DNA of 64,000 nt from Trachythela sp. YZ-2020 (taxonomy: Eukaryota; Cnidaria; Anthozoa; Malacalcyonacea; Clavulariidae). The stretch spans positions 2,962,001 through 3,026,000 of the forward strand of contig JADLSH010000236.1 of NCBI GenBank assembly GCA_016169945.1, given 5' to 3'. Of the stretch, positions 19,534 through 29,904 are shown in pieces; positions within the stretch are counted from its first letter, which is position 1; every line of letters begins with the position of its first letter. The translations under genes and the position numbers were made by a program. The notes under the pieces were generated by a model. It was not told the origin of the DNA. It was given only the letters and a program-made list of their open reading frames with translations, and did not search any database.

Positions 19534-21157
19534 TCAGTTTTGAATTTGAGGTTGGACTGAACGCACAGAAAGACGACCTTCTGAATTTGTTTGAGAAAAA
19601 TGCTTCCATCGAGAAGCTAAATCTGCGAAGACAAAAATTTAGTCTCAGTACCTTTACTAGCACTGGTGGTATTGTTACAGTTATTGGTCACCTTAGGGTG
19701 GTGTGAAAATTTTTTTGCAAATAAGTAGGTATTAAAATATTAGGAACATGATAGACCAAACAGGCTACCATACCGCTACCAATTGCCATCCAATTCTCTC
19801 ACTCACTGATATATAATAGTTAATTAACATGCTTCGTTACCTTTCTATGCTTACATTATCATATAAGAAATGATGGTATAAATAAATACTAACCTTCCAC
19901 GTGTCGAGCGTTTTCTCTCATCAAAAAATCAGTGCGAGATTGTTCCAATCCAACTTTATGATGAAGAGAATATGCGTATTTATAGAAATCATTCTGTACC
20001 CTGATCAAGGATAGTATAATGAATGGAACAGCAATCACAGCAAAACATACAAGAAGAGATCGAATAATTAACCATAAAATATTGCTTCTGATCACTTCTT
20101 CAACATGGGACTCGATACGATTGGCATCATTCATTTCCAGTCGTAACATGAGCTCGCCGTATTTCGTCATCAGATCAAACCATTTCATTGCATCCTGTTT
20201 GGATGAATTTGTGAATCCATTTGAAGCAAGATATTCGCGTTTTGCTTCAATATCTTTCAGCCATATTGACGCATTCATTTCTTTTATAAGAGAATGGTAA
20301 TTTGTCTTCACGACCGAGGAAAATAGTAGAGCAGTTTCTAGAAACGCCTGAGCTCGGACGCGTTTCTGGTTATATGAGGTGATATTTTGAAATGTAAAGT
20401 TTTCTCCATGAAGAAAATAAATTGCTCCGAACGTTTTTTCCAGTTCCAGTTCCTCTTTGGTGTTAACAATCATGTGATAAGCAAACAGATCATCTGTATG
20501 TGTCTGGATATCTTGTGTAACAGTGTAATGGGCTAACCAGGATATCAATTCGTGAATCCAGCTGGAAAATATATGAATGTGATCATGTACCATCAGTCCG
20601 TCACCATTGTTAGTTTTTGATCGAAAATAACGAATTTCATTCAGAAATGAGACAGAGTTGGAAATAGTAGAGTCACCTCGAACTCCAGGAAGAGTATAAC
20701 GCCACTGCGTTAAGAACTGGATACTTTCATCTGTACTTTTTCGAACCTTAACATAACATAACATAACATTTATTAAACTACCTTGTCAAGAAACCTAAAC
20801 TAATGTCAATGTATAATCTATACAATTCACCTTCTTTAACTTCAACGCATTATTGGTAGTCAGATTCCAAGCCATGGTTACAAGAAAGATGGACGTCAGG
20901 CTTCTTTCATTTTGAAGATTATGAATGATCGATGAAACTTTAATACCACGAGCAATGTTATTTTTCAACTTGTGTTTTTGTTTCAAATTTTGTGCCGTGA
21001 CCACCACGTCCACGATGGTGAAGACCACTGATAATGCTGTGACAAGAACGATAGTGAGAATCTTCGCCATTTGTGAACGTTTGTTTCTTGTGCTTATTAC
21101 TTTCTTTGGATGTTCAGATGATGTAGTGGCTTGGTAATTGTCTTGGATGCTCGCCAT
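19534..21157 (-). CDS. NIT-domain two-pass membrane protein, type I, copy 1
   Basis: Three exons: 21157-20831 (109 codons), 20746-19894 (284 codons plus one base), 19622-19534 (ends in TGA); about 422 residues. Residues ~35-58 form membrane span 1 (ILTIVLVTALSVVFTIVDVV). The outside part starts with LQNERSLTSIFLV, the NIT signature (LQ-x-ER), and ends near MTKYGELMLRLE. Span 2 is NILWLIIRSLLVCFAVIAVP and following, near residue 340. The inside tail (NDFYKYAYSLHHKVGLEQSR, then HVEDLASRWK) is a short helix without any kinase or cyclase domain. NIT domains are extracellular sensors thought to bind nitrate/nitrite and occur on animal receptor guanylate cyclases; ligand and output here are unknown. 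Splice phases agree at both joins. Exon 3 ends SVRSVQPQIQN in this copy only. Confidence 0.75.
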
Positions 21158-21918
21158 CTTTAATGTTTGTGATTCCTAAAATTACAAAATGTGTGAAATT
21201 TTTCATCATTAAGCACCTACTACTATATCCGAATGTTATAAACACTTTTTCATCATATACAGAAAAGAAATAACCACAACTTTTCACCGGGAAAACATTT
21301 TCCTGCTGTGTTGTATTTCTTCTACTGTAGTCTTTAGAGAGAATACTTTAGACTGCATAAAGTGATATAGATCTATCCAGTGAAATATACAGTTTGTTTA
21401 GATACACCTGCACACTTACTCGAAATCGTGTGAAATGTAAAAAGTTACGACGATCAATGCCAATATAAGTAATTTACTAATTTTACCTCTTCACTTTCAC
21501 AAACGCCTGTCTCCACGCAGGCAGAGGATATGAAAATGTCAGAACTAATTTCTTGCACTTGCACAGAGCTAAGTATTGTCTATTGACACGATCACACGAA
21601 AGCGAGACATCACCGGGTATCTGCTCCTCCTAGTATGTGTAAATATTTATCTGTTTTGACGCATATTTGCAGTTTTGTGGAGAATTAATCAAAATATTCA
21701 TATGATATAGATCTATATATGTAAAATTGGATCGTCAAAACTGAAACATTCGTAAGTTTATCTATTATTTGCGCTACTTCTAAAATCAATATTATATTTA
21801 ACATTAATTAACAATTCACAGATGCATGTGTATCAAGCATGTTGGTTCTCATGTGACGCGAGATTTTAAGGTTAGATGCATCTGCACGATAATGTGCTAG
21901 TTTTGACCATGAACTACT
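21158..21918. other. 5' flank of NIT-I copy 1
   Basis: An acceptor-like TTTTAG 22 bases before the ATG suggests a 5' UTR intron. The block up to about 21870 is conserved in units 2 and 3. No other gene. Confidence 0.5.
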
Positions 21919-22065
21919 GGGGCCGGTTGTATAAAAGTCTTAACTACATTTTAACTACCCGTTTTGTAGTTAAATAGTAGTTAACTGTAAAATTCGCGAT
22001 TCTGATTGGTTAACTTTCGCACTAACTATAGTTAACTTTAACTACTTTTTTATACAACCTGCCCC
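21919..22065. mobile_element. 147-bp MITE with GGGGCCGGTTGTATAAAA ends, copy A
   Basis: Ends GGGGCCGGTTGTATAAAA and TTTTTATACAACCTGCCCC. The inside is also largely self-complementary (GTAGTTAA / TTAACTAC). A second copy at 25051-25197 is in the opposite orientation. Units 2 and 3 lack this stretch together with neighbouring DNA. Confidence 0.75.
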
Positions 22066-22919
22066 TGATCTTCAGGACACAGCTATATAGTGCTACATAG
22101 AGAACCTATTTTGCTTGTTGTTTTTCTTTAAGATCTAGTCTGATCTATATTCATAGTTAATGCATGCGAACGGCCGCATGTGCATGCATGCAGCAACATC
22201 GAAAGTATTGTACAAAGAATATAGCACTTAATGAAAGTAGTATTTTTCATATATACACCGTGTTACGAGGACTCTGCCATATCTGGCACCCAAATAGAAA
22301 CGTGTATGAATGAAGTTATCTTGAAACATATTATTATATTATTAATGTGACTCCTCTTTCTAACTGGTAAACCAAAATATGTTTTCAGGCTTTTTACCAC
22401 ATTTTATCAGTTTCATCCTCTCCAAGACTAATTAACAATGTGGCAGGATCCATTAGTCTGACACGTTAATGTTTCATAGTCATTTTTGGAAGGTTTAGCT
22501 CTGCACTACAGTTATAATTAAATAGATATTATTATTTAGATTGAATTTATATCCTCTAAAAAGGATCAACTTAAAGCACTATTTAGCGAACGAAATACTA
22601 ATCTACAGTTCGTATCATTTGCTTTATAATGAATATACATTCTCTGCCTCTGGGCTGTTGCATGGCCGTTGGACTAAGAAAGCAATCAGTTTCTGTGGTT
22701 TGACTAAGAGAGAACGTTTATATATAATATTGCTTTCGTTGCTACTTGACCTATACTTCGTCAGCCGTTCAGGACTATTTTACTCCATTTGTAGAGCACA
22801 ACACAAAATCTATATTTAATCGGGAAAAAATTGGTGCGTCCTTGCGAGAGATACTACAATTAATAACGCTCCAACAAGATTTTTCAGTTGTTGATCAACA
22901 ACTTACTTAAATATTTTGT
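22066..22919. other. Spacer of unit 1; no gene recognised
   Basis: Conserved in units 2 (about 40190-40880) and 3 (about 62900-63560) with small indels that break every frame. The open frame at 22541-22819 is not kept in the other units. Confidence 0.5.
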
Positions 22920-23690
22920 GTCAAGTTATCTAAATATGCTGGAAACAATAAAAATTAAAATATTCATTAGAATTCTAACCGATTTTCACACTTATGCTGC
23001 ATGCACAATATACAATTTCAGAAAGCCATTGTACTTTTTTGTTTTTGTAACAAACTAAAACTGGAAACTCGTTCCAGACGAGAAATTCGACTCTGCTTAG
23101 AATGAAAAAACTTCTCAATTTTTACAATTTTAACTAAACAAACAGGTTAGTAGAAGTCATATAATTGCATCAAGATATCTAAATACTGTAGAATAAGTAT
23201 TCATTTTCAGCCTATACGATTTTCACATTCATCGCTATGTATACAAGACCGTTACTTTTTCGTTATGTGACAAATTAAAACTTGAAGCTATGCTATAGCT
23301 CGTCTCAGAAGGGAAACTCGTATTGGACGGGAAAACATGGAAACTTCAATTTCACAATTTCATTCAGACAAAACATATACTTGTAGTCGTAATTGCATCT
23401 AAAATATAAATGCTGCACAATAAAATATTCATTTTCTATGCACGGTTTGATGACGCGCGTGCATAATATATACTGACACTTTCATTTCCAATTTTGTTTT
23501 CGTTATATTATGTAACAAATCAAAAACTAGAAAGATGGTACTTGTAGTAATAATTGCATCAATATGCTGCAAAATAGAATATTTTTTTTCAGACTAGTCT
23601 ATCCTATATTAAACATCTGTACTCATCTAGTATATACATTTAGATCGTTAGTATTTTTTGTCAAATGTTACAAACTATAGTAGAATTAAA
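22920..23690. repeat. Degenerate tandem repeats of ~190-260 bp
   Basis: About four diverged copies, each containing ATAATTGCATC, AAATATTCATTTTC, CGATTTTCAC, TTTTTGTTTTTGTAACAAA and often GGAAACTCG. Unit 2 lacks most of this block (deletion after 41044). A similar piece sits at 38100-38170 and 60770-60850. Confidence 0.6.
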
Positions 23691-23999
23691 TAATTATATA
23701 CAACAAACACATTAAAACAACTGGTAAATATATGTTGAATAACGCCTTACACTCATCAATTTCACTATAAAAAGGCAGGGACAGCGTTGCACTCCTGTAT
23801 TATAGACAATACCTGTTTGGATAACCCAACTCTGAACAATTGGCGTGATCTACTGATCCGTATATAGACGGTGTGATCCTTACAGGCTCCCCATGGAAAA
23901 GTTAACTTCCAACTGTCTTATAAATTAAACTGAACATGATAAGAAAATTTCATTTGGTGAAAAAGGGATGGGCTATATTTATATACATCAGAATATGAA

Positions 24000-24330
24000 T
24001 GTAACATAGAAGCAATAAGCGTTACTTAAAAAACTCATTAATAATTCATGAGGAAAACACAAAGAAAATCATGAACGTATTGACAATTGTGGTCTTACAT
24101 GTGATAAAAAATCCTGCTGATTTACATAAACTTTAGCTTCGATTTTCTCGGCTTAGACAACGTTATTTTTCAAAATGACTACGCCAACGAACTTACCAAA
24201 TGGTGATCGTTTTTTAAGCTATTCAAAACACTCGCAGAAGGTGTTTTATTAGATATAAAACACTAGGCTTCGCCCCGCGTTTTATATCTGATAAAATAGT
24301 GCTGCTCGTGTTTTAAATATTACTTATAAA
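24000..24330 (-). mobile_element. Hairpin-headed repeat element, minus-strand copy
   Basis: Hairpin head at 24241-24303 (GTGTTTTATTAGATATAAAA paired with TTTTATATCTGATAAAATAG around a CTTCGCCCCGCG loop). On the minus strand it continues with GAATAGCTTAAAAAACGATC, GAGAAAATCGAAGCTAAAG, GTAAATCAGCAGGATTTTTT and GAATTATTAATGAG. Only the head survives in unit 2 (41056-41120). Confidence 0.7.
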
Positions 24331-25050
24331 CACCTGCAAATAGCAACTATTCCGTTTGATAATCTCTTAATAAACACAAAATATATATTTAACTGCTTTA
24401 TAATTTACAGTTTTAAAGAGATCACCTTATTTCCTAAGCGTGTCAGCAATACTAGTATAGAGAGAAAGATGAACGGAAACATTTAAAGTTAAGTTATCTG
24501 TATTTCATATTATTGCAATGATTATTGATTTGATGTAACGTGGTAACAAGAAGCTGCAACTCAGCTGTCAAAGGAAATTAATAATCATAATGATCGACAT
24601 TGATATCAAAGTTTCATATACTCCTCCAATATTGAAAAGATATACCGCGATAACACTATAACTCTTGCATGATTTTCAATACTGTTTTTTTTTTAAATCT
24701 GTTGGGAATTTCTTTTATTATTTACCTTTTAAAAGATTTTATACAGTTTCAGTTTAAGTAGTTTATATATACTTTTCATTTCGCATTAGTTTCATGTTAT
24801 ATTATATATTTCTCTGAAATTGATACCGTAAAATGGAAGTTGCTTTTGCGCCGTCTATTGTACGTTTGCCTAAATATTAATTCTCTTTTCAACTGCAAAG
24901 GAAAGGCTAGGATTCTCTAATACTGCATGCAATAATAGAACGTCGAACATGTTAATTAACATTTAAATTCGCTTATTAGAATTTTCTAATTAGAATATTT
25001 AATTTGTCACTGTCTACACTAGAACAGAGTACAATAGATATTAATGATCT
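24331..25050. other. Spacer of unit 1; no gene recognised
   Basis: Near-identical to 41130-41870 in unit 2. AT-rich, no conserved frame. Confidence 0.5.
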
Positions 25051-25197
25051 GGGGCCGGTTGTATAAAAAAGTAGTTAAAGTTAACTATAGTTAGTGCGAA
25101 AGTTAACCAATCAGAACCGCGAATTTTACAGTTAACTACTATTTAACTACAAAACGGGTAGTTAAAATGTAGTTAAGACTTTTATACAACCGGCCCC
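25051..25197. mobile_element. MITE with GGGGCCGG ends, copy B (empty site known)
   Basis: Same family as 21919-22065, inverted. Unit 2 keeps the uninterrupted site (ATTAATGATCTGATTACTAT, about 41863), so the insertion came after the unit 1/unit 2 split or was removed precisely. Only one or two bases (T or CT) are duplicated. Confidence 0.85.
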
Positions 25198-25763
25198 TGA
25201 TTACTATAAGTTAACAATTTCCGACTGACGGCGAAAGATAAATCCCTCCTAAGTTTCAGACGAATTAAAATTAAATACTATATATAGTGTGTATGGATCC
25301 GTAATGAGGCAATGAGGGTCCACAATAGCCTCCTCCGCGGATTAGAATAAACTGACTAAAAGAAAATTAGAGAGTTTTTAAAACCTGACCTATTGAGATG
25401 TCTCCGAAGGTGGCTACGTCCATAATAAGTTCTTGAATTCCGAATCTCGTGTTCAAATTCATGTTCACGTAATGACGTGTTTGTAACAGCGTTTACTTCC
25501 TGGTTTACTTTTATCCAGTCTGCGCGTATATAATCAGGCTGCAGTTTACACATATACATTCAAAACTACTTTTCTAATGTTTTAAATTCATTCTTTATTA
25601 GTCCAGCATTCTCTGGAGCCACCAGACTCGGTTTGAACATCACTGTTTTCTGCGATTGATTGTTGGGAAAACTGTTTCCATCGCACGGTCAAACCTACGA
25701 ATGACATGCAGGAAAATGCTTATTAAAATATGAAGAAATACGAACAAGAAAATTGCTACAACA

Positions 25764-27136
25764 TCGGTAATCTTCGAGTTAAGCCCTTCGAGTTAAGCCC
25801 TCCGAGTTAAGCCCTTTTCGAGTTAAGCCGCGACCTCGCCCTAACCACACCCAGGACACATCCATTTCCATCCAGGGCTTAACTCGAAGAAAGTAACACA
25901 ATTTGGACCCTTCGAGTTAAGCCCCGGGGCTTAACTCGAAGTCCGTCAAGAAATTTGATGCTCGAGTTAAGCCCCGACACTCGAAGTATGTAAACGGGTG
26001 ACGAAACATCTCGGTCAAGCTATATTTCATGAAAATAAAATGTGTTTTTCCAAATGGCAGGGGAAATTTTAAGAAACAGCCCTATAAGTTAACACAAATT
26101 GTTCATAACTTATAATGCTGTGGCACAGGACCTGCAGCATACGTTTTAACGGGTCAAAACCTGGTCTTTTCTCGCGCTCTGATCGATAACCCTTGGTACA
26201 CAGTCAATACATTATAATCAATAATTCAAAAAAGTAGAAATCTTATATCAGTGAAAATTCGCGAATGTGAACAGGCTTTAATATACTATAGAGTATTGGA
26301 AATCTATGTCTAATCAGCGTTCAAACACAAACTGTGGTTAAAAACAATGTCAGTGTTTGATATATCATTTGACATTAGGTACGACGCAACCTCGTTCCCA
26401 GGGTGGGTACGACGCTCTCTGTCTCTCTGACTAATGCCTCAACCGCACATTACATCACATCACAGCAAAGTGGACAAAGCTCTCACTACTGTACTTAAGC
26501 AACTAAAGGGAACTGGTTCAACTTTGACTGCGGTCAAGTAATTATGTTCTGATTCCTTTGTTCGGTGGGGGCATTACTTATCAGAGAGTTCAGAGAGAGA
26601 GACTTACAAAGAGATTAAAAGGGATTTACAAAGAGCGCATTTGTTCCTTTCTCAACTAAAGTATTCGCTGCGTTGCCTAATCGGGGTGTCTGCCACGTTA
26701 GCGGCGTTCGAAACAGGCCATAATTCTTGATACACGCACAGCGAAGGACGCATATTACTATTTTGGTCACTATTAAACGAAAACATAGATTATACATGAA
26801 ACATACAACTTTCGAAAACCAATTGCAATAACCTCCAAATAAATATGTTTAAATAGTTGTTTATTAAAGACTGAACCACTGATAACTATGCATGGATATA
26901 TAAGACAGGGGGGCGACTCAAATTTGCGTGGCTCATTTACCTGCTTCAAATGTCGGGGCTTAATTCGAGCATCAAATTTCTTGACAGACTTCAAGTTAAG
27001 CCCCTGGGCTTAACTCGAAGTGCACAAATTGTGTTTCATAGCCCTTGACGAAAAATGGGTGCGTCCTGGCTGTATTTAGGGCGTGGTCGGGGCTAACTCG
27101 AGAAGGGCTTAATTCGAAGGGCTTAACTCGAAGATT
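25764..27136. mobile_element. Mutator-like non-autonomous element, unit 1 copy with both ends trimmed
   Basis: Long terminal inverted repeats (about 200 bp) built of CTTCGAGTTAAGCCC subrepeats on the left and GGGCTTAACTCGAAG on the right. Compared with the copy in unit 2 (42480-50421), the outermost GAGGTCGG and the 9-bp target duplication are missing at both ends. The inside has no transposase. Open frames within it are not conserved as genes. Confidence 0.75.
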
Positions 27137-27644
27137 ATTCACACATAAGATATAAAATATCAACCAGAGTCCTGGGTACGAGGCGGTTGATAAAATACGA
27201 GACAACATTCGTAAACATCGCCTGTTCGCAGGCTACAACCCCAAATAACAACATGGCGACTTCGAAAGAGCAATACGAAAGAGTTTTGTGTTTTAATTTA
27301 AGAAATACATGGATAAAATATGGCCATAATTCAAAGAAATAAACGCGAAATTTAATATAATCGTATGTAAACCAGTAAACAAGTATTTACAGATAATAAG
27401 GTCCCATATTTCCAGCAGGAATTAGACGATAAAAGTCTAATAGTCTGAGAGTGTCACTGTTTTCTTCCATGGGTCAATGGGTCTAATGGCTCATTATGAC
27501 TGCTGATATTTGTAGCGCATGTATGTTATTTGTACATAAAAGTGGTAACTTCATAATAAGAAATTTTACTCGTAGATAAATTTCGAAACTAACCCTCATC
27601 GGTCATCGCAAAAATATTAATTCCAAAAATAAGCACACAATTTG
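27137..27644. other. Spacer; no gene recognised
   Basis: Conserved in unit 2 (50430-50944). An ATGGCGACTTCGAAAGAGCA start near 27252 opens a very short frame in both units (ATG, 14-15 codons) but nothing longer. Confidence 0.4.
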
Positions 27645-27869
27645 ATGGCGAATTTATCAGCAAGACTGCTTTTCAGTGGCGTTGGAACCGCGGAGGAAGA
27701 AGTTTTCTTCAAAGTGCCATTTTCTCCAGCTAAAACAATGGGAAAAGTGGCCTTTTCTAATAGAAAAGGTGCCCTTAAGACGATGCTTCCTACGCCTATG
27801 CTGCTTACTTATAAAGAGTGCATATACGAAGACAAAGTATCTGTAGAAAATATGCAGTGCCACTTGTAA
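27645..27869 (+). CDS. Small open frame, uncertain gene
   Basis: ATG at 27645, 74 codons (MANLSARLLFSGVGTAEEEV then FFKVPFSPAKTMGKVAFSN). In unit 2 (50948 on) the first 41 codons are identical, then an 8-base insertion after AATAGAAAAG shifts the frame. Either unit 2 is damaged or the frame is not translated. No domain recognised. Confidence 0.25.
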   Translation: MANLSARLLFSGVGTAEEEVFFKVPFSPAKTMGKVAFSNRKGALKTMLPTPMLLTYKECIYEDKVSVENMQCHL

Positions 27870-27943
27870 TAACCATAAATTAATAGTTGGCCTTTGTCAT
27901 ACTGGAGATAATTCTAAAATGGAAGACCGAGTGAACGTATTGA

Positions 27944-28196
27944 CTAAAATGCCTCAAAAGGACTAATTGGTTCATGAATGACTGTTCGGTAAAACAATTT
28001 ACGCGTTGCAGTCTTGAGATGATCTTTAAGTGTCATGGAGACAATTTCATATTGTGACACTTTTCCCTCTCTGAAACTGAATCCTTTGTCTGACATGAAG
28101 TTCAAGATTTTTACTAGTTGGCTTGCAACTTGTACGCAGTGTGTACCTATTTTTGTTGCATATTGTAGCAATTTTGCCGCGTGTACTACTTCACCT
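27944..28196 (-). pseudogene. Coding-like exon fragment of unknown family
   Basis: About 80 codons ending in TAG: VVHAAKLLQYATKIGTHC, VASQLVKILNFMSDKGFSF, REGKVSQYEIVSMTLKDHLK, RKLFYRTVIHEPISPFEAF. Composition is that of a real helical protein and an AG|GTGAAG boundary precedes it. In unit 2 (51273-51400) the matching sequence is cut after the KGFSF codons by a deletion. It could be a last exon of an older gene, or a captured fragment. It is not homologous to the NIT-I third exon. Confidence 0.35.
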
Positions 28197-29904
28197 TAAC
28201 GACTGATCTGGACAATGTGATGATGGGTGCATATGATCGTCAATCTGGTGTATGAAAATGATTAGTGATTGTCATGATGGTGACAACACTAAGCTTTACA
28301 TACATAACTGAAGTTATAACTTCAGTCATTTTGTCGAAATGACAAGTGAGGCCAATGATATATGACGCCATGCAGTCTCTTCCGCAGCTTCACCGTAATT
28401 ATAAAAGTAAACTAGGGTACCTGCAAGGTAGGGAATGCTGCGGGACTGTTATTATTCTTTAGCTTCTTGAAACAAACATGCAAACAAATATGCAACACAA
28501 ATTATATTCAGTAGACGGTAATTATTGGCATTGACCCAGTGGCTTGCGCGCTGTCAGTAGATGCATACCCTAGCATAGTTTGCAGGATGAGACAAGCTAA
28601 ATATATCACGAAACATGAAAGACATCAAATTTTGTAACATCTATTTCAAAATATCAATATTTTCCATGTATTGTTCTTCCACATGGAATTCCCACATGAT
28701 GAAACCCATGTTTACTGCGATGAGTAATTTGACACTGCCACGCAAGGAAATTTGCATATTTTTGCAGTGTATAAAAGCGTTAAAAATATATACATGTGCG
28801 CAAAATAATTTTGCATTTGGAAAGCTATAAACGAAAGCGTTGTTCCATCATTCTGTTCTTACTTTGCTGGATATGCGAGTCACCTACATGTAAAGCACAA
28901 CTCATTTCAACTCATTGCCATTCGAATATTTGTCTTAGTGCGCGCAGAACTGAGACCCTGTCTGTTCTGACAATAATATGTGAACGCGACTAGACAAAAA
29001 TATTAAGTCCATTGTAAAATAGGAATAAAAACATATTTATATGCCTACAGTAGCCTATTTCATAGGTCAAACCTTGCACAAATCAGAATGATTCAGTCAG
29101 GAAATTTAGACGACCAATTGCATATCTGTGACTTTGTGTCAAGTTCACACGGTCGAGTCACAATCGTCAAGCGGCATACACGAAACATCACTTGATGCAA
29201 AATATGGAAATCAGCAAGAGAAAGCAAACGCGAATGGATAGAAAAACCTTTTAAAGACATCTCTATGTAAGACTTCCATGCTTTACAGCACTAACAGCTC
29301 AAGCAAAGTCGATAGCACATTAGCAGAATATATAGTTTATATATAAACAGACACTGAATCTAGCTGCGATCGATTGTGTGCTTTCAGCGTTCATAGATAT
29401 ATAAATTCAGATTGCCAACTTTCCAAAAAGGAGTAAACAAATGTAAACATAACATATAAACAAAAGACAAAATATCCTACCTTGAATGGTCAAAATAGAC
29501 TTGAAAAAGCTTTAGAAATTCGATAAAAATTCGAAGACTCCGTCCGTCAAAATCGAAAAGCACAGGAACTGAGCGAGTTTAAAATTTGTGTTCTGCGCAT
29601 AGCAAGCGCGCACGACCACAATTCCATGCGCTAAATAAAATTTACTTAAAAACTCCCTCTCTGCACATATTAGGCTGCTGCTACGCTCGCTCGCTTCAGG
29701 CTCGCTCGCTCCGCAGCAATTATAGAAGTGAGACTGACATCCAAGGGACAAGTCATTATTTATGTTTGGGGTGAGAAATGGTGGGGTAACTAAAAAAACT
29801 TACTTGTCTCAAGAGGGGTAGATAAGAAATATTTTTATCAGTTATCACATACAGTCAAGGCCACGCGGAGGGTTGAGCAATGACCCCAAGATAAGTATAC
29901 TCAC
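28197..29904. other. Region downstream of NIT-II copy 1; no gene recognised
   Basis: About 1.3 kb here (28397-29727) and another 0.2 kb (28097-28305) are missing from unit 2. Includes GCTCGCTCGCT direct repeats at 29685-29715. A third exon for the NIT-II gene, if there is one, should lie here but was not found. Confidence 0.4.

Noticed and set aside
20019..20300. Plus-strand frames opposite the NIT-I exons (also 38432-38713 and 61089-61370)
   Set aside because: They are mirror frames of the conserved minus-strand coding exon.
26615..26797. 60-codon minus-strand frame identical in both units (26615-26797 and 49708-49890)
   Set aside because: It lies inside the Mutator-like element; identity reflects the recent duplication, with no ATG-led protein signature.
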